The notes: generated by a model from the sequence alone, not told the origin. Numbered from the stretch's first letter, positions 47,301-59,138 are shown. The stretch: DNA of 64,000 nt from Straminergon stramineum (GCA_963920665.1 OY987265.1:19783001-19847000); one strand, 5' to 3'. Made by a program: numbers and translations.

Positions 47301-47900
47301 CCAGAGCGTATTCTGCACATAGTGCACAGGCGGTATACAAACTTAATGACAGTCTGGGAATTCTGAATGGAAGCATGTGAACAGGTTCAGTCATGTTACT
47401 TGAAGTTAATAAACAGGCCTTACATCACATGAAGTCATGAAGATTTGTCTGCATATTTCGTCAAAGTGTCGGGAGTCATGGACCACAGCACTTGATGTCG
47501 ATGAACGAATATATTCACGACGTCGACCACATTGACCACGTCTAAGTTAGTCTCCATTTCACCATAAACTTAACTGATAAACTAAACTGAACGTAAGCTT
47601 AACTTCTATAAACAAACTTCCTCTGGTTGCTTTCAAAATTTAATACAATCAGGCAAACGTGAGCCGCAACAGTCACGCTAACATCGTTCACGGTGACAGC
47701 CCTAAACCCCGAATCAATCTGTTCAGTCAGTTGAGATCGATGCATCGATGACTCTGATCACATTTACTGGATTACATTGCATGCACCAGCTCTCACTTGA
47801 ATATGTTCCAATTTGGTGTAAGGCCTTCAACAAACGGACTCTCAACTGATGATCAGGCATACTACCCCTACTCGGCCAGAAAGGCACCAAGTTTTGTTTC
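47301..47900. other. Spacer upstream of the PR-1 repeats
   Basis: Composition becomes balanced from about 47390. No coding frame of interest. Confidence 0.4.
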
Positions 47901-48370
47901 ACCATTTCCTGTAGCAAATCAATGCCGGCCAATCAATTCCAAGCGTGAGAAAAGTGTATTTGCCATAAGCACACTGTTTAAGTCCTGCATATGAAGTAGC
48001 GATTGCTTTCATTCCAGCAATTCTTGCACAATTCATGCCACCCTTAGAGAGGGACCAACCTTCCATTCCTCCATTTCCAGTAGCGAGCCAGTCTGAATGA
48101 ATTGCAAGTGTGAGAAAAGTCTGTTGCCATAGCCAGTCACACTCTTCAGTCCTCTGCATATGGGGTGTGGATCGCTTTCCTTTCAGCAATAGAATTCTTG
48201 CTCAATTCATGCCACACCCCGAAAGATCGAGACCAAGGTTCTATTCCTCCACTTCCAGTTGCAAGTCCCAATCAATTACAAGCCGGTGAAAAGTCTGTTG
48301 CCATAGCCACACTCTGAGTACTCGATCTGTGGATTGTGGATCGCCCTTCAGCAATTCTTTTACTGCACCA
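47901..48370 (+). repeat. Triplicated module upstream of PR-1
   Basis: Three diverged units with a period of 170-180 bp. Each has (A/T)TTCC(A/T)GT(A/T)GC, a TCAATTxCAAG-like block, GTGAAAAGT(C/G)T, TTGCCATA, CACACT, and TTCAGCAATTCTT. The last unit ends about 150 bp before the PR-1 ATG. It may be duplicated promoter or leader sequence, or a decayed repeated exon; no shared frame is intact. Confidence 0.75.
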
Positions 48371-48525
48371 ATATTGATCATCTTGTATCCACCCATTTAG
48401 AATGTTGATACCAATTGACAGTCTTATGCTTCGATAACCTGCATCTTTCACGAAGTCAGTACACAGAGGATTGTAGCTCGCTAGCTTGCCAGGGATCGGA
48501 TTGCGGTGGAGATCCTGTCGGTGCA

Positions 48526-49035
48526 ATGGCGACCCTCCATATACATCTGATTCTGCTTCTCGTCGTCCTCGCAGTGTGTCCCCTCGCCCCCACACAAGCG
48601 GAGTCCTTTTCCCGTGCCGAAGTGCTCGGGTTTCTGCAACCCCAGAACGCGGCGCGCGCTCAATTGGGTCTGCCTCCGTTACAGTGGGACAAGACCCTGG
48701 CGAACTACGCGCAACGGTGGTCGTTGCAGCGAAAAGCCTACGGCGACTGTCGGCTGCAACACTCTGGAGGTCCATACGGGGAGAATACCTTCTGGGGCAA
48801 CGGGAAGGCCTGGCAGCCGAGCGAGGCTGCGAATGCGTGGGTCGGGGAGCGGCGCTGGTATCGCTACAACAGCAACTCCTGTGCGAAGACCAATCAGTGT
48901 GGGCATTACACGCAGGTGGTGTGGCGAGGGACGACCCGAGTTGGGTGTGCGAGGGCGGCTTGCAAGGACGGGAATGTGTTCATGACATGCAACTATTATC
49001 CTGCTGGGAACTGGATTGGGCAACGACCTTACTGA
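48526..49035 (+). CDS. Pathogenesis-related protein 1 (CAP superfamily), secreted
   Basis: Secreted CAP-domain protein of the plant PR-1 type; members bind sterols and are induced in defence. Single exon, 169 aa. I chose the ATG at 48526 because it directly starts a signal peptide (MATLHIHLILLLVVLAVC, cleavage likely after TQA, residue 25); the frame stays open upstream with an ATG at 48415. The putative tetrad His79, Glu86, Glu108, His127 is intact. CAP signature GHYTQVVW is at 126-133 and CNYYPAGNW at 155-163. Six cysteines after the signal could form the usual three disulfides. The last 11 residues, PAGNWIGQRPY after CNYY, match the CAPE defence-peptide layout. Confidence 0.95.
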   Translation: MATLHIHLILLLVVLAVCPLAPTQAESFSRAEVLGFLQPQNAARAQLGLPPLQWDKTLANYAQRWSLQRKAYGDCRLQHSGGPYGENTFWGNGKAWQPSEAANAWVGERRWYRYNSNSCAKTNQCGHYTQVVWRGTTRVGCARAACKDGNVFMTCNYYPAGNWIGQRPY

Positions 49036-49356
49036 TCCGTTTTCGCCATCGCCATTGCTGGAAGCTCCTAGCTTACATTGTGGAGGAGACGACTCTTTCC
49101 TGCACTTTAAAATATTTCAGAGATTGACCGATATTTGTGAGATCGATCAGTATATATAGCGTAGCAGAGACGTCGATCTTCGGGTACAAGAGCGACTTCT
49201 GCTTGGATCACATTCTTTATCACTATGTATGTTTCTTAAGCAATTTCAAGTGAGAGATTGTAGATCACTGTGAGTGCCAGTAGCAATATATTCCAATCCA
49301 TTTGTAGAGATTAGTGGCCGTAGGTAGCTATGTTATGTATCGTGTTGATTGCACCA

Positions 49357-49406
49357 CTTGCAACTACTATCCCGCTGAGAACTGGATTGGGCAGCGCCCC
49401 GACTGA
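49357..49406 (+). pseudogene. Extra copy of the PR-1 C-terminal CAPE coding segment
   Basis: Reads CNYYPAENWIGQRPD and then TGA, still in frame, differing from the gene's tail by Gly to Glu and Tyr to Asp. There is no upstream CAP domain or start, so it is a duplicated fragment unless it serves as an alternative last exon. Confidence 0.75.
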
Positions 49407-49695
49407 TCTATTTCGCCATCGCCATCACCATCACCATCGCCGTACCTCGAAGCTCCTGACCTTTTAGAGGAGACGACTCTTTCCGCCTCTTTACCATATG
49501 TGGTATTTGTGAGATCAGTACAGTTAGTAGACCTGCATGTGGTTGGGTCACATTCTTCATCGCCATGTTTCTTGTGCAATTTCAAAGTGGGAGATAGTAG
49601 ATCTCCAGGAGTGATATAAGCCAATCCAATTTCCTTGCACTGATACTTAGTGGTCATTGTTAATAGCTAAGTTCTGAGTCATTTTGATTCCACCA

Positions 49696-49748
49696 CTTGC
49701 AACTACTATCCTGCCGGTAACAGTGGATTGGGCAGCATCCCTACTGGT
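49696..49748 (+). pseudogene. Second extra copy of the PR-1 tail, frameshifted
   Basis: Starts CNYYPAGN, but an insertion after it shifts the frame (…SGLGSIPTG) and removes the stop. It is more decayed than the 49357 copy. Confidence 0.7.
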
Positions 49749-50034
49749 CTTTTCCGTCATCGCCATCGCCATTGCTTGAAGGTCCTTACCGCTTCTAGAG
49801 CAGACTCTTTGCGTCACTCTTTGTGCGAATATCAGTCCAGTATAGTAGAGAGATCTTAGGGACCTACAAGAGCTGAATCTGATTGGATCAATTTCTGCAA
49901 AACTGGGTTGGAATTTCTTTTACAATTTCTAAGTGGGAAGTTATAGATCACTATAACTGAAAAGATATCCACATAAGATTAAGTACCCCCTTCATGTGGC
50001 ACTACCTTTCATCCTTGCACCTTGCTCATCACAT

Positions 50035-51745
50035 TGAACCTCCACTTGTCCTCTTAGCTACTAACTTAATGGATTTGGAACATTCCACACCATCTACTAT
50101 AGAGGCAAGGCAGTTGGCACTCTATTTCCTTGCAAAGATTACTAGTGGCCATAGATATTCAGCTAAAGCCTCCTTCACACTTAGTATTAGATGGCAAATG
50201 AAAAGGTCAACAATGTGCTTGGAGAGTACACATTCGCACATACAATATTGTATAACACCCTAACATGTATGGAATCCACCATGGCATGTTCTAGCACTTC
50301 CAATAAGTAAGTGTCGAAAGTAGTGCTTGAATAATGAGACAATGTGTGATTCCCAAAGATGGTGTCTTAGTGGGACATGTGAAGGGTTAAATTCAAGTAG
50401 CCACAACTAACATCATGTCACGCATGATTCTCAAAAGGTGTTTCACTAGAGTGGCTTATGGAAAGAAACATGATGATTGAACAAGAACTTGAGCAAGTGA
50501 GAAATTTTAGAAAGATTTTGTTAGATGTTGCCGAGTATGCTTAAACTATAAATCCAAGAGACTTCATCCCTATATTTAAGTTGATAGGCATCTTTGGGCT
50601 CAAAAGACAACTGCAAGAGTTGAAAGAAAGAATGGATGTTTTCATGTCACCAATCATATCTGAGCACATTGTGCAATGGGAGAGAGGTTCAATTTTTGTC
50701 AAAGATATGGAAGATGTCTTTTTGGACTAGATGGAGGATGAGACATTGCAATTTGGCATCACCAATGACAATGACAATGTCAATAGTACATTGTGTGTAA
50801 GAGTGCAATTCCTTTTCATTAAATAGAGGCTATTCAAAAAAATATATTTTACTTTATTTTAATCAATAGACCTTTTTGTTTGAATTTTTGAAGTTAAGAA
50901 GTGAAAGATAGTTATAGGTTGACCACTTTCAAGAAGGATTTTCATATTGAGGTAGATGATCTGTTTGTTAGAAAATGACATGTTGAAATTCACACATTCA
51001 AGTTTCTATTCTCTTGTTAAAAAATTTTAATTGTATTGTTGATCTCAAGTCTTCAAGTTCAATTTCTAAATAGATTTAAATAACACGTATGTAATTTTTC
51101 ATTTTCTTTTGAAAAACATGATACTTTTATAGCAAGTATCTATACAACTACTAATACAATAGAATGGGCAATTGCATTGCAAAATGCATTTCCAATCCTA
51201 AAGTAACAAAGAAGGTGTAAGCAAAGCTTGACACTATTGTAGGCAAGTCTCGAAGAGTGGAAGATGTAGATGTTCTCAACCTCAAGTATTTACAAGCCAT
51301 CGTCAAAGGAAAATTTTGTCTTCATCCAGTAGTCCCAATGTTACTTCCTCATTTAATTGAAAAAACTTGCAAGGTTTGGGGGTATGACATACTAGGAAAA
51401 ACAATGGTTTATGTAAATGTTGTAGCAATCAACTGAGATCTAAGGACATGGGAGGATCCTATGACTTTTAAGCTTGAAAGATTTTGGATGGGATGCCTTA
51501 CGCTATCATCCAATTTGAAGGCAAAATTTCAAAGCACTACCATTTGGAGTAGGGTGGACACAATCATGTCCAAGCATCATACTAGCTTCAACATTGATTT
51601 GCATTATAGTCGCAACTTTTATGCAATCTTTTAATTGGACTCTTCCTAATGGTTTGCAACCTATGGATTTATATATATTAGAAGGCAAAGGAGTTGTGCA
51701 TGTGCTAGCTCATCCTTTGCTTGCCATTCCAAAGGCTTGCTTATC
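50035..51745 (+). pseudogene. Decayed cytochrome P450 (A-type)
   Basis: Recognisable blocks in P450 order, broken by stops and frameshifts. Weak N-terminal block around RWQMKRSTMCLES (about 50180-50235). TNIMSRMILKR from 50406. In another frame EQELEQVRNFRKILLDVAEY, then PRDFIPIFKLIGIFG and LKERMDVFMSPIISEH (about 50550-50680). IEWAIA near 51160, LDTIVGKSRRVEDVDVLNLK and YLQAIVKG (K-helix, where the ExxR Glu is lost), HPVVPMLLPH, WEDPMTFKLERF, and a heme-loop remnant LPFGVGWTQSCPS near 51530. In that loop the canonical Arg and the Gly after the Cys are replaced. The gap 50800-51140 may be the old intron. Clan 71-like by motif; family unknown. Confidence 0.8.
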
Positions 51746-51760
51746 CATTTCCTAAATTAA

Positions 51761-52546
51761 CCATTAGAGGACAATTGAGGGCTTCAAGAGCCTGTTGTAG
51801 GGTTGTTCCTTGCATTGTTCCTTGTGCTACCAGAAATTAGGAACTGGACCATAATAGGCTTAATTTCCGAATTTTTGGGAAAAAAAATGGAAAATTTTTT
51901 CCCAAAAAATTTCAATAAAGTACTAACAAACTTCAAACTTAATTTAAAAATAATTAAAAATAATATTATTTTCTGACATGCAGTAGTGATTGTGCCACAT
52001 CATACTACTGATGTGGTGAGTTCTCACAGCTTGGGAACTCAAAATAACTCATGGCCTCTTCATACCCTCAAATTTCATGTAATGTTTTTTGAAATAACTA
52101 TTTCTATATTGGTTATTTGTACAATTTGTTTGCAAGTGTCACATTTTGAATAGATATGTAATAAATATCATTTCTTAATTATATCATAATCATGTTTAAG
52201 TTCAAGGCCTTTATAGAGAAAAATTGTTTTTGATTGTTATTTATACTTAACTATAAACTTCTTTGAATGTTGGAAGGTATGCACATCTATTATGGATTGA
52301 TTGTCCAATTATGTCTATATAAATACTTTAATTTCTTATGTTTTAGCATGTAAAATATTGGATAGAGAGTCCATAATAGTTATATGTACCTTACTTTTGA
52401 GTTTTTTTCTTTTTTTGAAACATGGAGGTTAGTTTTGAGTTTCATAGTAACCTTAAGCAATGTGTAATTGAAGTATTTTTGCAAATTAAAGCTCATTGGG
52501 ATAGGGCTAATTTGCCTTTGGCCATGCTTTGGGAGGGACATTGCAT
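51761..52546. other. AT-rich spacer with a lone TTAA tip and a hairpin
   Basis: TTAACCATTAGAGGACAATT at 51757 is a degenerate left-type tip, like TTAATCCCTAAAGGACAATT at 16890. A CCACATCA-TGATGTGG hairpin near 51998 resembles the one inside the 28903 element. Confidence 0.4.
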
Positions 52547-53323
52547 TTAACCCTTAACTACCCAAACAACTACTTAAGATCGATCAGAAATTTCATGCTT
52601 GTTTTGGGATGAGCAGTTAAATTCCTATGACTAGTTAAAAAAATTTTACAATTAGTTTCAAAGGTTAACTACTGAAATTTTTTACTTTTCACTGAAAAAA
52701 ATAAATACTTGATTTTTGAGAGGTCCTCAAAGGTGTATATGTATTTTAGTGGAAGAGTAAAGCTTGCCAATTTCACTTGATTTTGAGATCTAAAAAATTA
52801 TGCTTATCCATTGGCTTTGAAAATGGTCCCAATGGAAAGAGAAAAGTGTTTTCATGATTTTCACCATTGAAAGTTCAAACATAAAAATGTTGATTTAGAG
52901 TTAATTGGGATTTCTACTTATGAAAAGAATTGTATTTCAACAATTGCAAGGGGGATTGTGTAATTAATTTGAGAGCTCTTCATTTGAACTTAAGGTTTTT
53001 GGAAGTGCATTTTAGTGTGCTTATACAATTTTAGTTGGTCTTGTGACCTTCAATTCCAAAAACTCTTATACGCAAATTTCTGAAACATTGTGGGGAGGGA
53101 CAACATACTACTAATAAAAAATGTACATTTCTCTTGTTACAATCTCACAACTTCTATGCAATTTTGCACTCAAAAATTGGTATAAAAACTAATGAGGAAG
53201 CTCTTTAGACATCCATACAGTTAGATTTGAAAAAAAAAAAAATTCTTTGGGGATAGTTAGAAGCCCATGCTCTTTTTTCATAGTCAAAACACACTTGGAA
53301 AGGCTTGGGCATTTAGGGATTAA
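52547..53323. mobile_element. TTAA element, AAATGCCC-like (777 bp)
   Basis: Left TTAACCCTTAACTACCCAAA and right (reverse complement) TTAATCCCTAAATGCCCAAG agree at most positions, with TTAA at both edges. AT-rich interior, no frame. Confidence 0.6.
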
Positions 53324-54960
53324 ATCTGAAATTGATCTTACTTTTTCAACAACCATTTTTACATGATCAAGCAATCAATGATTCCAATTATTTGTTTCTA
53401 GAGGTTTCTTAGAATAGAATTTTTCTTGATTGTTTTTGTTTATGCTTTGAATCCAAGCAAATTGTTGTAGTTGTATTTTTTCTACGAAGGGACTCATTGC
53501 TTTCCTCTACAAGCTAGCCTTGCTTCTCTACATTGGAAACCTTTGCAATATATACATATAGTAGAACCACCCATTCCCAACCAAGCGTCTATGGGCATTC
53601 TATAGATGTTGGGATATTGAACATAGATGATGATTGATTTCTATCTATGAGTTCTTGGTTTTCAACCATCTTCTAGCCATCAATGTTCTTGAGAAACCAT
53701 TAGTTATGGAAAACTCTATGCGTTGGGTATTCTGCAAGTCCTCTTTTGCCTCCCAAAATTTTCAGTGATTTGATTTTAAAGAAAAAAATGATGAAAATTT
53801 ACCAATGCACATCATTTTTATATTTCAACAGGGCAGAAAATTTACACTCTTTTCCTGCTCAAGGTCATGACATGTACAGAATGTTTAATAGATTCGTTGT
53901 GCGCTTAATTAGTTGGTAATGGTTGATTCTACCATGTGCATTTCACATTTTCTTCTCATACTTCAATGATACACACCCATCTCGATTTTTGTCCTAACTG
54001 ACGATTCTGATGCTAAGGATTTTTCTGCGATAGTGACAAGTTAGTTGTAATGATTGTTTATATCGCTGAAGCAATTGACATTCCAGCTTAAATTAGTGAT
54101 CCTGTCTTAGTAGAGTGATGGAAATGTAGAATAACGAAATCGAATGAGAATTTTAAGCTAGAGTGCATCAAGAAAAATAGGTGGCGTACGTTATTAAATG
54201 CAACTTCTGACGAGTCCAAGATCGTGGCCGCTAGTCAAACCGGTATGCTAGTATTTACACAAACTTCGCACGTCATGCTACGAACCAGATCAGAGCACAC
54301 TCAGACGTCATTAATATGACAACCTCTAAAACATTGAAAAATGTCATGCACGCTCTCATTGAGAGTTACACACTTATCACACATTCAAAATATGTCAGTT
54401 AATTTGGGGGGAGCTGAAGGTAGTCTAATTTTCAGTAGTCAGGACACGCTGCAGCACATCGAAGGGTTCTAGACTATGTCAATGTCTTTCTTCATATGAC
54501 AGTTGTGGATATCGAAGTAAGTGATTACACATTCACTCAGATCCTTAACCTCCAAAGATTACCAGTCTCTGCTTCATGAGCCTTGTCTCCTTGGCATGAT
54601 CAGCATCCAAATTGCTCAGCTCACAAACAGCTTTTTACACAGTTTCCCCTGCATTTTCAAGTTGTCTTCACCTTCTAGTCTGATGATGCGCCGTTGTTAG
54701 CACAAATGAAATGACCGGTTTAGCGTGGCATAGCGAACATAAAAGGAACCTTTTTCATGTCCAATGAAGAGCTTGAGCTTGTCTTGAGGTGGAATACTTC
54801 GCCAAATGCATAATCCAGGGTGATTTACACGAGTCGGCCTCTGTAGGGCTACCGGCACAAAGACTCTGTCAACAGCATACGGTAGTTGCTCCATGTTTTC
54901 AGCAAACTTCGTCATCAAGCCCAAACGGTGCTGTCATCTGGGTACTTTGTAAACGACTCT
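53324..54960. other. Spacer and 3' flank of the phospholipase gene
   Basis: AT-rich to about 54000, then balanced. The 54400-54960 part is probably the 3' untranslated region of the minus-strand gene. No separate gene called. Confidence 0.45.
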
Positions 54961-57207
54961 TCAGGTGAGTCTGTACTCAATGCCTTCAACATGGATCATG
55001 GCGTTGGGATCGCCACCCGCCTCGAGGTGAGCCCGCCCTGCATTCAAAAATCGAGAGACAGACGACTTGACGAAGAAGTCGGCTTCCGCCACAGTCATCT
55101 TCTCTCCCGCAGTTTTCATGGCTCGCCCGCCGTTCAGAGATGCAGCTAGCAACACAAGCTCCGATTGAAACTCCGTGACAGTAGCGCCTTCGTTCACAGG
55201 CGCATGGCGTAACGAGTATGGCGGAGTTGCCACAGTTGCTGCAACCCCAACAAAACCACATACATCCTCCCCTCAGCATTCGCATTTCAAAACAGACACA
55301 TTCTCTCAGGTAACGGCATACGAAAAAATACCAAGAAACATCCTCACACCGTACATCAGTTAACGCATTCCACAAGTACCAGAAACATGCTCAAGATGAG
55401 CACTCCCAAAAGATAAGAAACATCATCTCAGTTATTATGCTTATCCCAAAAAATACAGAACTTCTTTACCACATTGTGCGCATTCCAGACAATATCAGAA
55501 ACATTCTCATCTCAGAAAAAATTCAAATATATCGATCCTCATGTCCACTAAGCACTCCAAAAAGAAACGAGAAATGTACATCCGCGTCTCAATGCGCGCA
55601 TTGCAATCAAACGTATTGCAGGTGGTTGCAAGAATCGAGAGGCGGGCAAGATCGACAAACCTGGAGTGTCAGTTCTAAGCGAAGCCTGCTGCGTCACCAA
55701 ATGCTCGAAAGTCCCAGCCCACGCCTCCCGAGCTGTCAAGTGGGGCGACGGCAAGTTAAATAGTTTCCTCACAGTGGCAGGAATCGAAGAATGCTCGTAC
55801 TGCGAGAACGGCGCCATGGGACCTCTGGCCTTGTGCTCCACTGCAACAAATCCACGCAACACACATCAAAATCAGCACAAGTGGGAGCACGTTCCTACAG
55901 CATTCCTTTCGGACGCATCAAGATGACTAACCACAGTCGTTCTACAGATATATATCCAACAAAACTACCAATGTCGTTCGAATCCTTGACAATTACACGG
56001 TTCTTACGATCAACATCCCCTTCGAAGTGTCGCGCGTGTGTTCTACATTGCAACCCCCACACGTCCAATCTGACTAAGAATTGGAAATTGGAAATGGCGC
56101 CCAAAACAGAGTCCCATGCAATGGAATGTGCGCGCACTCACCAAACCCTTTCGGCATCCACGGCGAGACAGCGATGGTAGGGACGCGGACTCCCAACCGA
56201 TCAAATTTGAAAGTGTAAGGCCCCGCGACTCCATCCACTCCATCCGGGCTCGGCACTCCCGTGACAGGCGTGGGCACATGATCATAGAACCCGCCATGCT
56301 CGTCATAAGTAATCAAAAGCAAGAGAGACTCCCACTGCGGGCTCGCACGCAGAGTCTCATACACCTCCTTGAGCAGCACCTGCCCCTGCGACACATCATG
56401 CGACGGGTGGTCATCGTTCGCAGGGCTGCTCCTCATGTCGAAATAACGTTGCTCGACCACCACGTAGTTGGGCAGCGTCCCGGCCGCCGCATGCGCTTTG
56501 AAGTTCGGATCGTAATCCAGAAAGTTTTTGGTGTATTTCGCGGCACGCATGCTGGAGTAGAACAGGAGCGTGGGGAGGTTCTGGTAATAAACCCCAAACG
56601 TGAGCCCTGCATCTGCGACGTCCTCCATGATGGTCCGCTGCGGTAAGCCCGCTGCCAACTTCTCCTGTTGATTCGCCATCAAGCCGTGGGAAGTCGCGGA
56701 GTGCACGAATAAGCGGTTGGGCTGCGTGGAGGAAGGGACGGACGCGAACCAGCGGTCGAATACGGTGTACTCCATGGCGAGCGAGGTCGTCACGGGTACA
56801 ACCTCAGGACGAAACGCGCTCATCACGTTCTTCGACATACCTGGTTGGAAGCGCTCTGCGTTCGTGGCGAATCCGCTCATGGGCGGCGGATCCTGGAATT
56901 GGAGACTAGGGCCGAAGATCTGCTCCTCTATGGCTTGGTACGAGTGACCGGGGTCGGGGTCCACGAACTCCGCCGTGTCGGAGACGAACAGTGTGCGGTC
57001 GTTCACAATGTTGAACTCCGCGCCGCTTAGTCCGTCGATTTCTGGATTTTGCCGGTTCAAGTAGCCCAGCATGTGATCGAAGGAGCGATTCTCCATCACC
57101 AGGACCACGATGGTCTTGATCGGGCCATTGATAACGTTCGCCGGATGCGCCGGAGGAATCCAGAATTGCAGCAAGAGGAATAGAAGGCACATCGCCCGAG
57201 CCGCCAT
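54961..57207 (-). CDS. Non-specific phospholipase C (phosphoesterase family), secretory
   Basis: Hydrolyses phospholipid headgroups to diacylglycerol; the plant NPC family takes part in lipid remodelling and signalling. Three exons on the minus strand, 57207-56142, 55840-55661 and 55238-54961, with GT-AG introns and matching phases; 507 aa, near the usual NPC length. The ATG at 57207 starts a signal peptide (hydrophobic CLLFLLLQFW, likely cut near residue 23); an in-frame ATG 69 bp upstream would bury it. Family motifs in order: ENRSFDHMLG (39-48), TQPNR (161-165), DEHGGFYDHV (302-311), GVRVP (339-343), and in exon 2 YEHSSIPATV followed by AWAGTFE. Exon 3 ends in an alpha-helical C-terminal region (MTVAEADFFVKSSVSRFLNA). 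All key metal and phosphate motifs are intact. Confidence 0.93.
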
Positions 57208-57299
57208 TGTAGCTAACTGACCCTCAAAATGAACTGGACTCCAATTGAAGCAATCACTTGCTTCTGTCAATGGCAAATAGATCGAACTATTCCAGAAAA

Positions 57300-57645
57300 A
57301 TACTCCAGTCTGCCAGAAGGTGCTATCAGCTTCTCTACCTCACCAGGGTTTAGTTCAAGTTTCAAGGGCAGCAGAGCACATTGCTACATACAGTGGAATC
57401 TAACGTCCAATCTGCAAGAACGTACTCGCAGACTCTCTACCTCATCAGAGATTGGTTCAAATTTGAAGGGCAGCAGAGCATGACGCTACATACAGTGGAG
57501 CCGTCAGTGGCAATGGACCAGTTCCCAAAATATCCTCCAATCTGCAAGAACGTATTGTAGACTTCGATCTATACCACACCGGCTAGAGTTCAGTTCACAA
57601 ATCGAGGGCACCAGATGACATTGCTACATACAGTGGAGCTTCACG
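57300..57645 (-). repeat. Triplicated module upstream of the phospholipase gene
   Basis: Three diverged units starting CCAGTCTGCCAGAAGGT (57303), CCAATCTGCAAGAACGTACT (57407) and CCAATCTGCAAGAACGTATT (57537), each ending with GCTACATACAGTGGA. They lie about 95-440 bp upstream of the start codon, in the promoter or leader of the minus-strand gene. Confidence 0.8.
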
Positions 57646-58420
57646 TCTTATAAACCTGCATTCCACACCAAGCGCGTGCAATAATTCCAACATCAAAGGC
57701 CAATGCATTGTCACGAGCAGAACGCAATCAGGTCAGCTAATCCACGAATTCCAGCTTATTAACACTTCAAACTTGACAGGCTTTCAGAGTCCTAGGATCG
57801 GACACGACACCAATTCCATTTAATTGACTGCAGCGCAGATTGCAGACGCGGCACTGAGAGGAAGACTTTGAGGCCAATGCCATCATGTACCTTGACCTAA
57901 CTCTAACCTAACCTAGATACCAAATTCCAGTCACACTCACCCGTTCCCGTAGTTGCAGCAATCCAAAGCTAAGCATGAATATTCATCGTTTCCTGCTCAA
58001 ATACATAGAAACCAAAAAAATGAAAAAATGAAATAAACCCATCTGACAAATGCAACATGCCGTGACGAGCAGCCAGCGTCATGAACGTACTGGCACTGCA
58101 AGTGTCGAAGAAACTACCTTTCCGTGAGCCTTTCTTCACTGATGTCAGAATCTGCTGTTTAAAGTCGCCTTCAGGGGGGTCTAGAGAATTGGACTGCCGC
58201 CTGAATTGGTTTAAGTGAATTGTCCATGTGTTTCGAGAAAAAAACAAAAAACAAACACAAAAACTTGTCATTTACTTAAGAAAATAAAAATAAAATAACT
58301 TAATGTGAACAACTACTGTGAACGATGAATATATTTGGCAAAGTGCCACTGATTTAGAAACTTGTTGAAGAGATTATTTTTATATATAGAGAGAGATACG
58401 TACAGATATAAATTAAAGCT
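57646..58420. other. Upstream spacer, no gene seen
   Basis: Balanced composition to about 57950, then AT-rich. Frames here are short. Confidence 0.45.
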
Positions 58421-58422
58421 TG

Positions 58423-58520
58423 CAAGGCACCTGTGGCTAGCAGGCTTGTGAGTGAATTCTGAGTCCATTGCAATGAAATTCCGTTTCCTTACAAGTGTCA
58501 TAAAAAAGAAAAAGAAGAAG
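58423..58520 (+). mobile_element. SINE-like repeat
   Basis: GGCACCTGTGGCTAGCAGGC, then CATTGCAATGAAATTCCGTT and an AAAAAAGAAAAAGAAGAAG tail; same order as the copy at 47190. Confidence 0.5.
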
Positions 58521-58850
58521 CTTGTGAGTCCAGGACTGCAGGTTTTTCAGGGCAGGTGAGATAGTGGCATTAATGCTGAGTGGCGGTTAACGTGGCTTTA
58601 CTCTTGATTGAGAATTTGCAGACTCACATCACGGCATTGCTGCTGACAGTCTTAGTCCTGGCGTTGATAAGTTGAGCTTATATACAGTATGTAAGCTTAT
58701 TGAGCCCTTTTATGTCAGTTCGGTGCAGGAGCTTCCTATTGGAGTTTTCATTTGACAAAGCAAAGCAAAACAGTGAAATTGATGATCTCTGAGATGACGT
58801 AACTTAACGTAACTTCGGTACGTCGAGGCTTTTTCTACACATTTTGGTGG

Positions 58851-59138
58851 TAAGGTAGGAGGCTCGAAATCCACACAGACTGTAAGACTGTCCACCTCCT
58901 CAAATGTACACTGTTTGTACATTTGAGGAGGTGGGCGATTTTAGAGCCCTTTGTCATTTCGACTTCAAAAATTCGTAACTAATTTCACAAAGCTCCAAAA
59001 AGTATGAAACGACTTGGATTAGATGTCAATTCTACTTGTCTTTCAAGGAAAATTTACTGAAAAATATTTCAATAAGTTTCACCTCCCCAAAATTCAGTTT
59101 CAGCTCTTAGATGGGCACTTTGTGGACCTCCTACCTTA
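58851..59138. mobile_element. TIR element TAAGGTAGGAGG (288 bp) with an inner perfect palindrome
   Basis: TAAGGTAGGAGG at 58851-58862 faces CCTCCTACCTTA at 59127-59138. Inside, CCACCTCCTCAAATGTACA (58892-58910) and its perfect complement (58916-58934) form a 19-bp hairpin with a 5-nt loop. A degraded, inverted copy is at 3895-4190. No frame, no clear target duplication. Confidence 0.8.

Larger units (their letters stand above)
48988..49985 (+). repeat. Tandem triplication of the PR-1 3' end and 3' flank
   Basis: The block starting TGCAACTA(T/C)TATCC(T/C)GC occurs at 48988 (in the gene), 49359 and 49698, so the units are 371 and 339 bp long. Each continues with CGCCATCGCCAT, GGAGACGACTCTTT-like sequence, a GTGAGATC(G/A) block and a GGGAGAT.GTAGATC block. 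The two extra copies lack the rest of the CAP domain. Confidence 0.9.

Noticed and set aside
48415..48525. N-terminal extension of PR-1 from the ATG at 48415
   Set aside because: It would place 37 non-conserved residues before a clear signal peptide.
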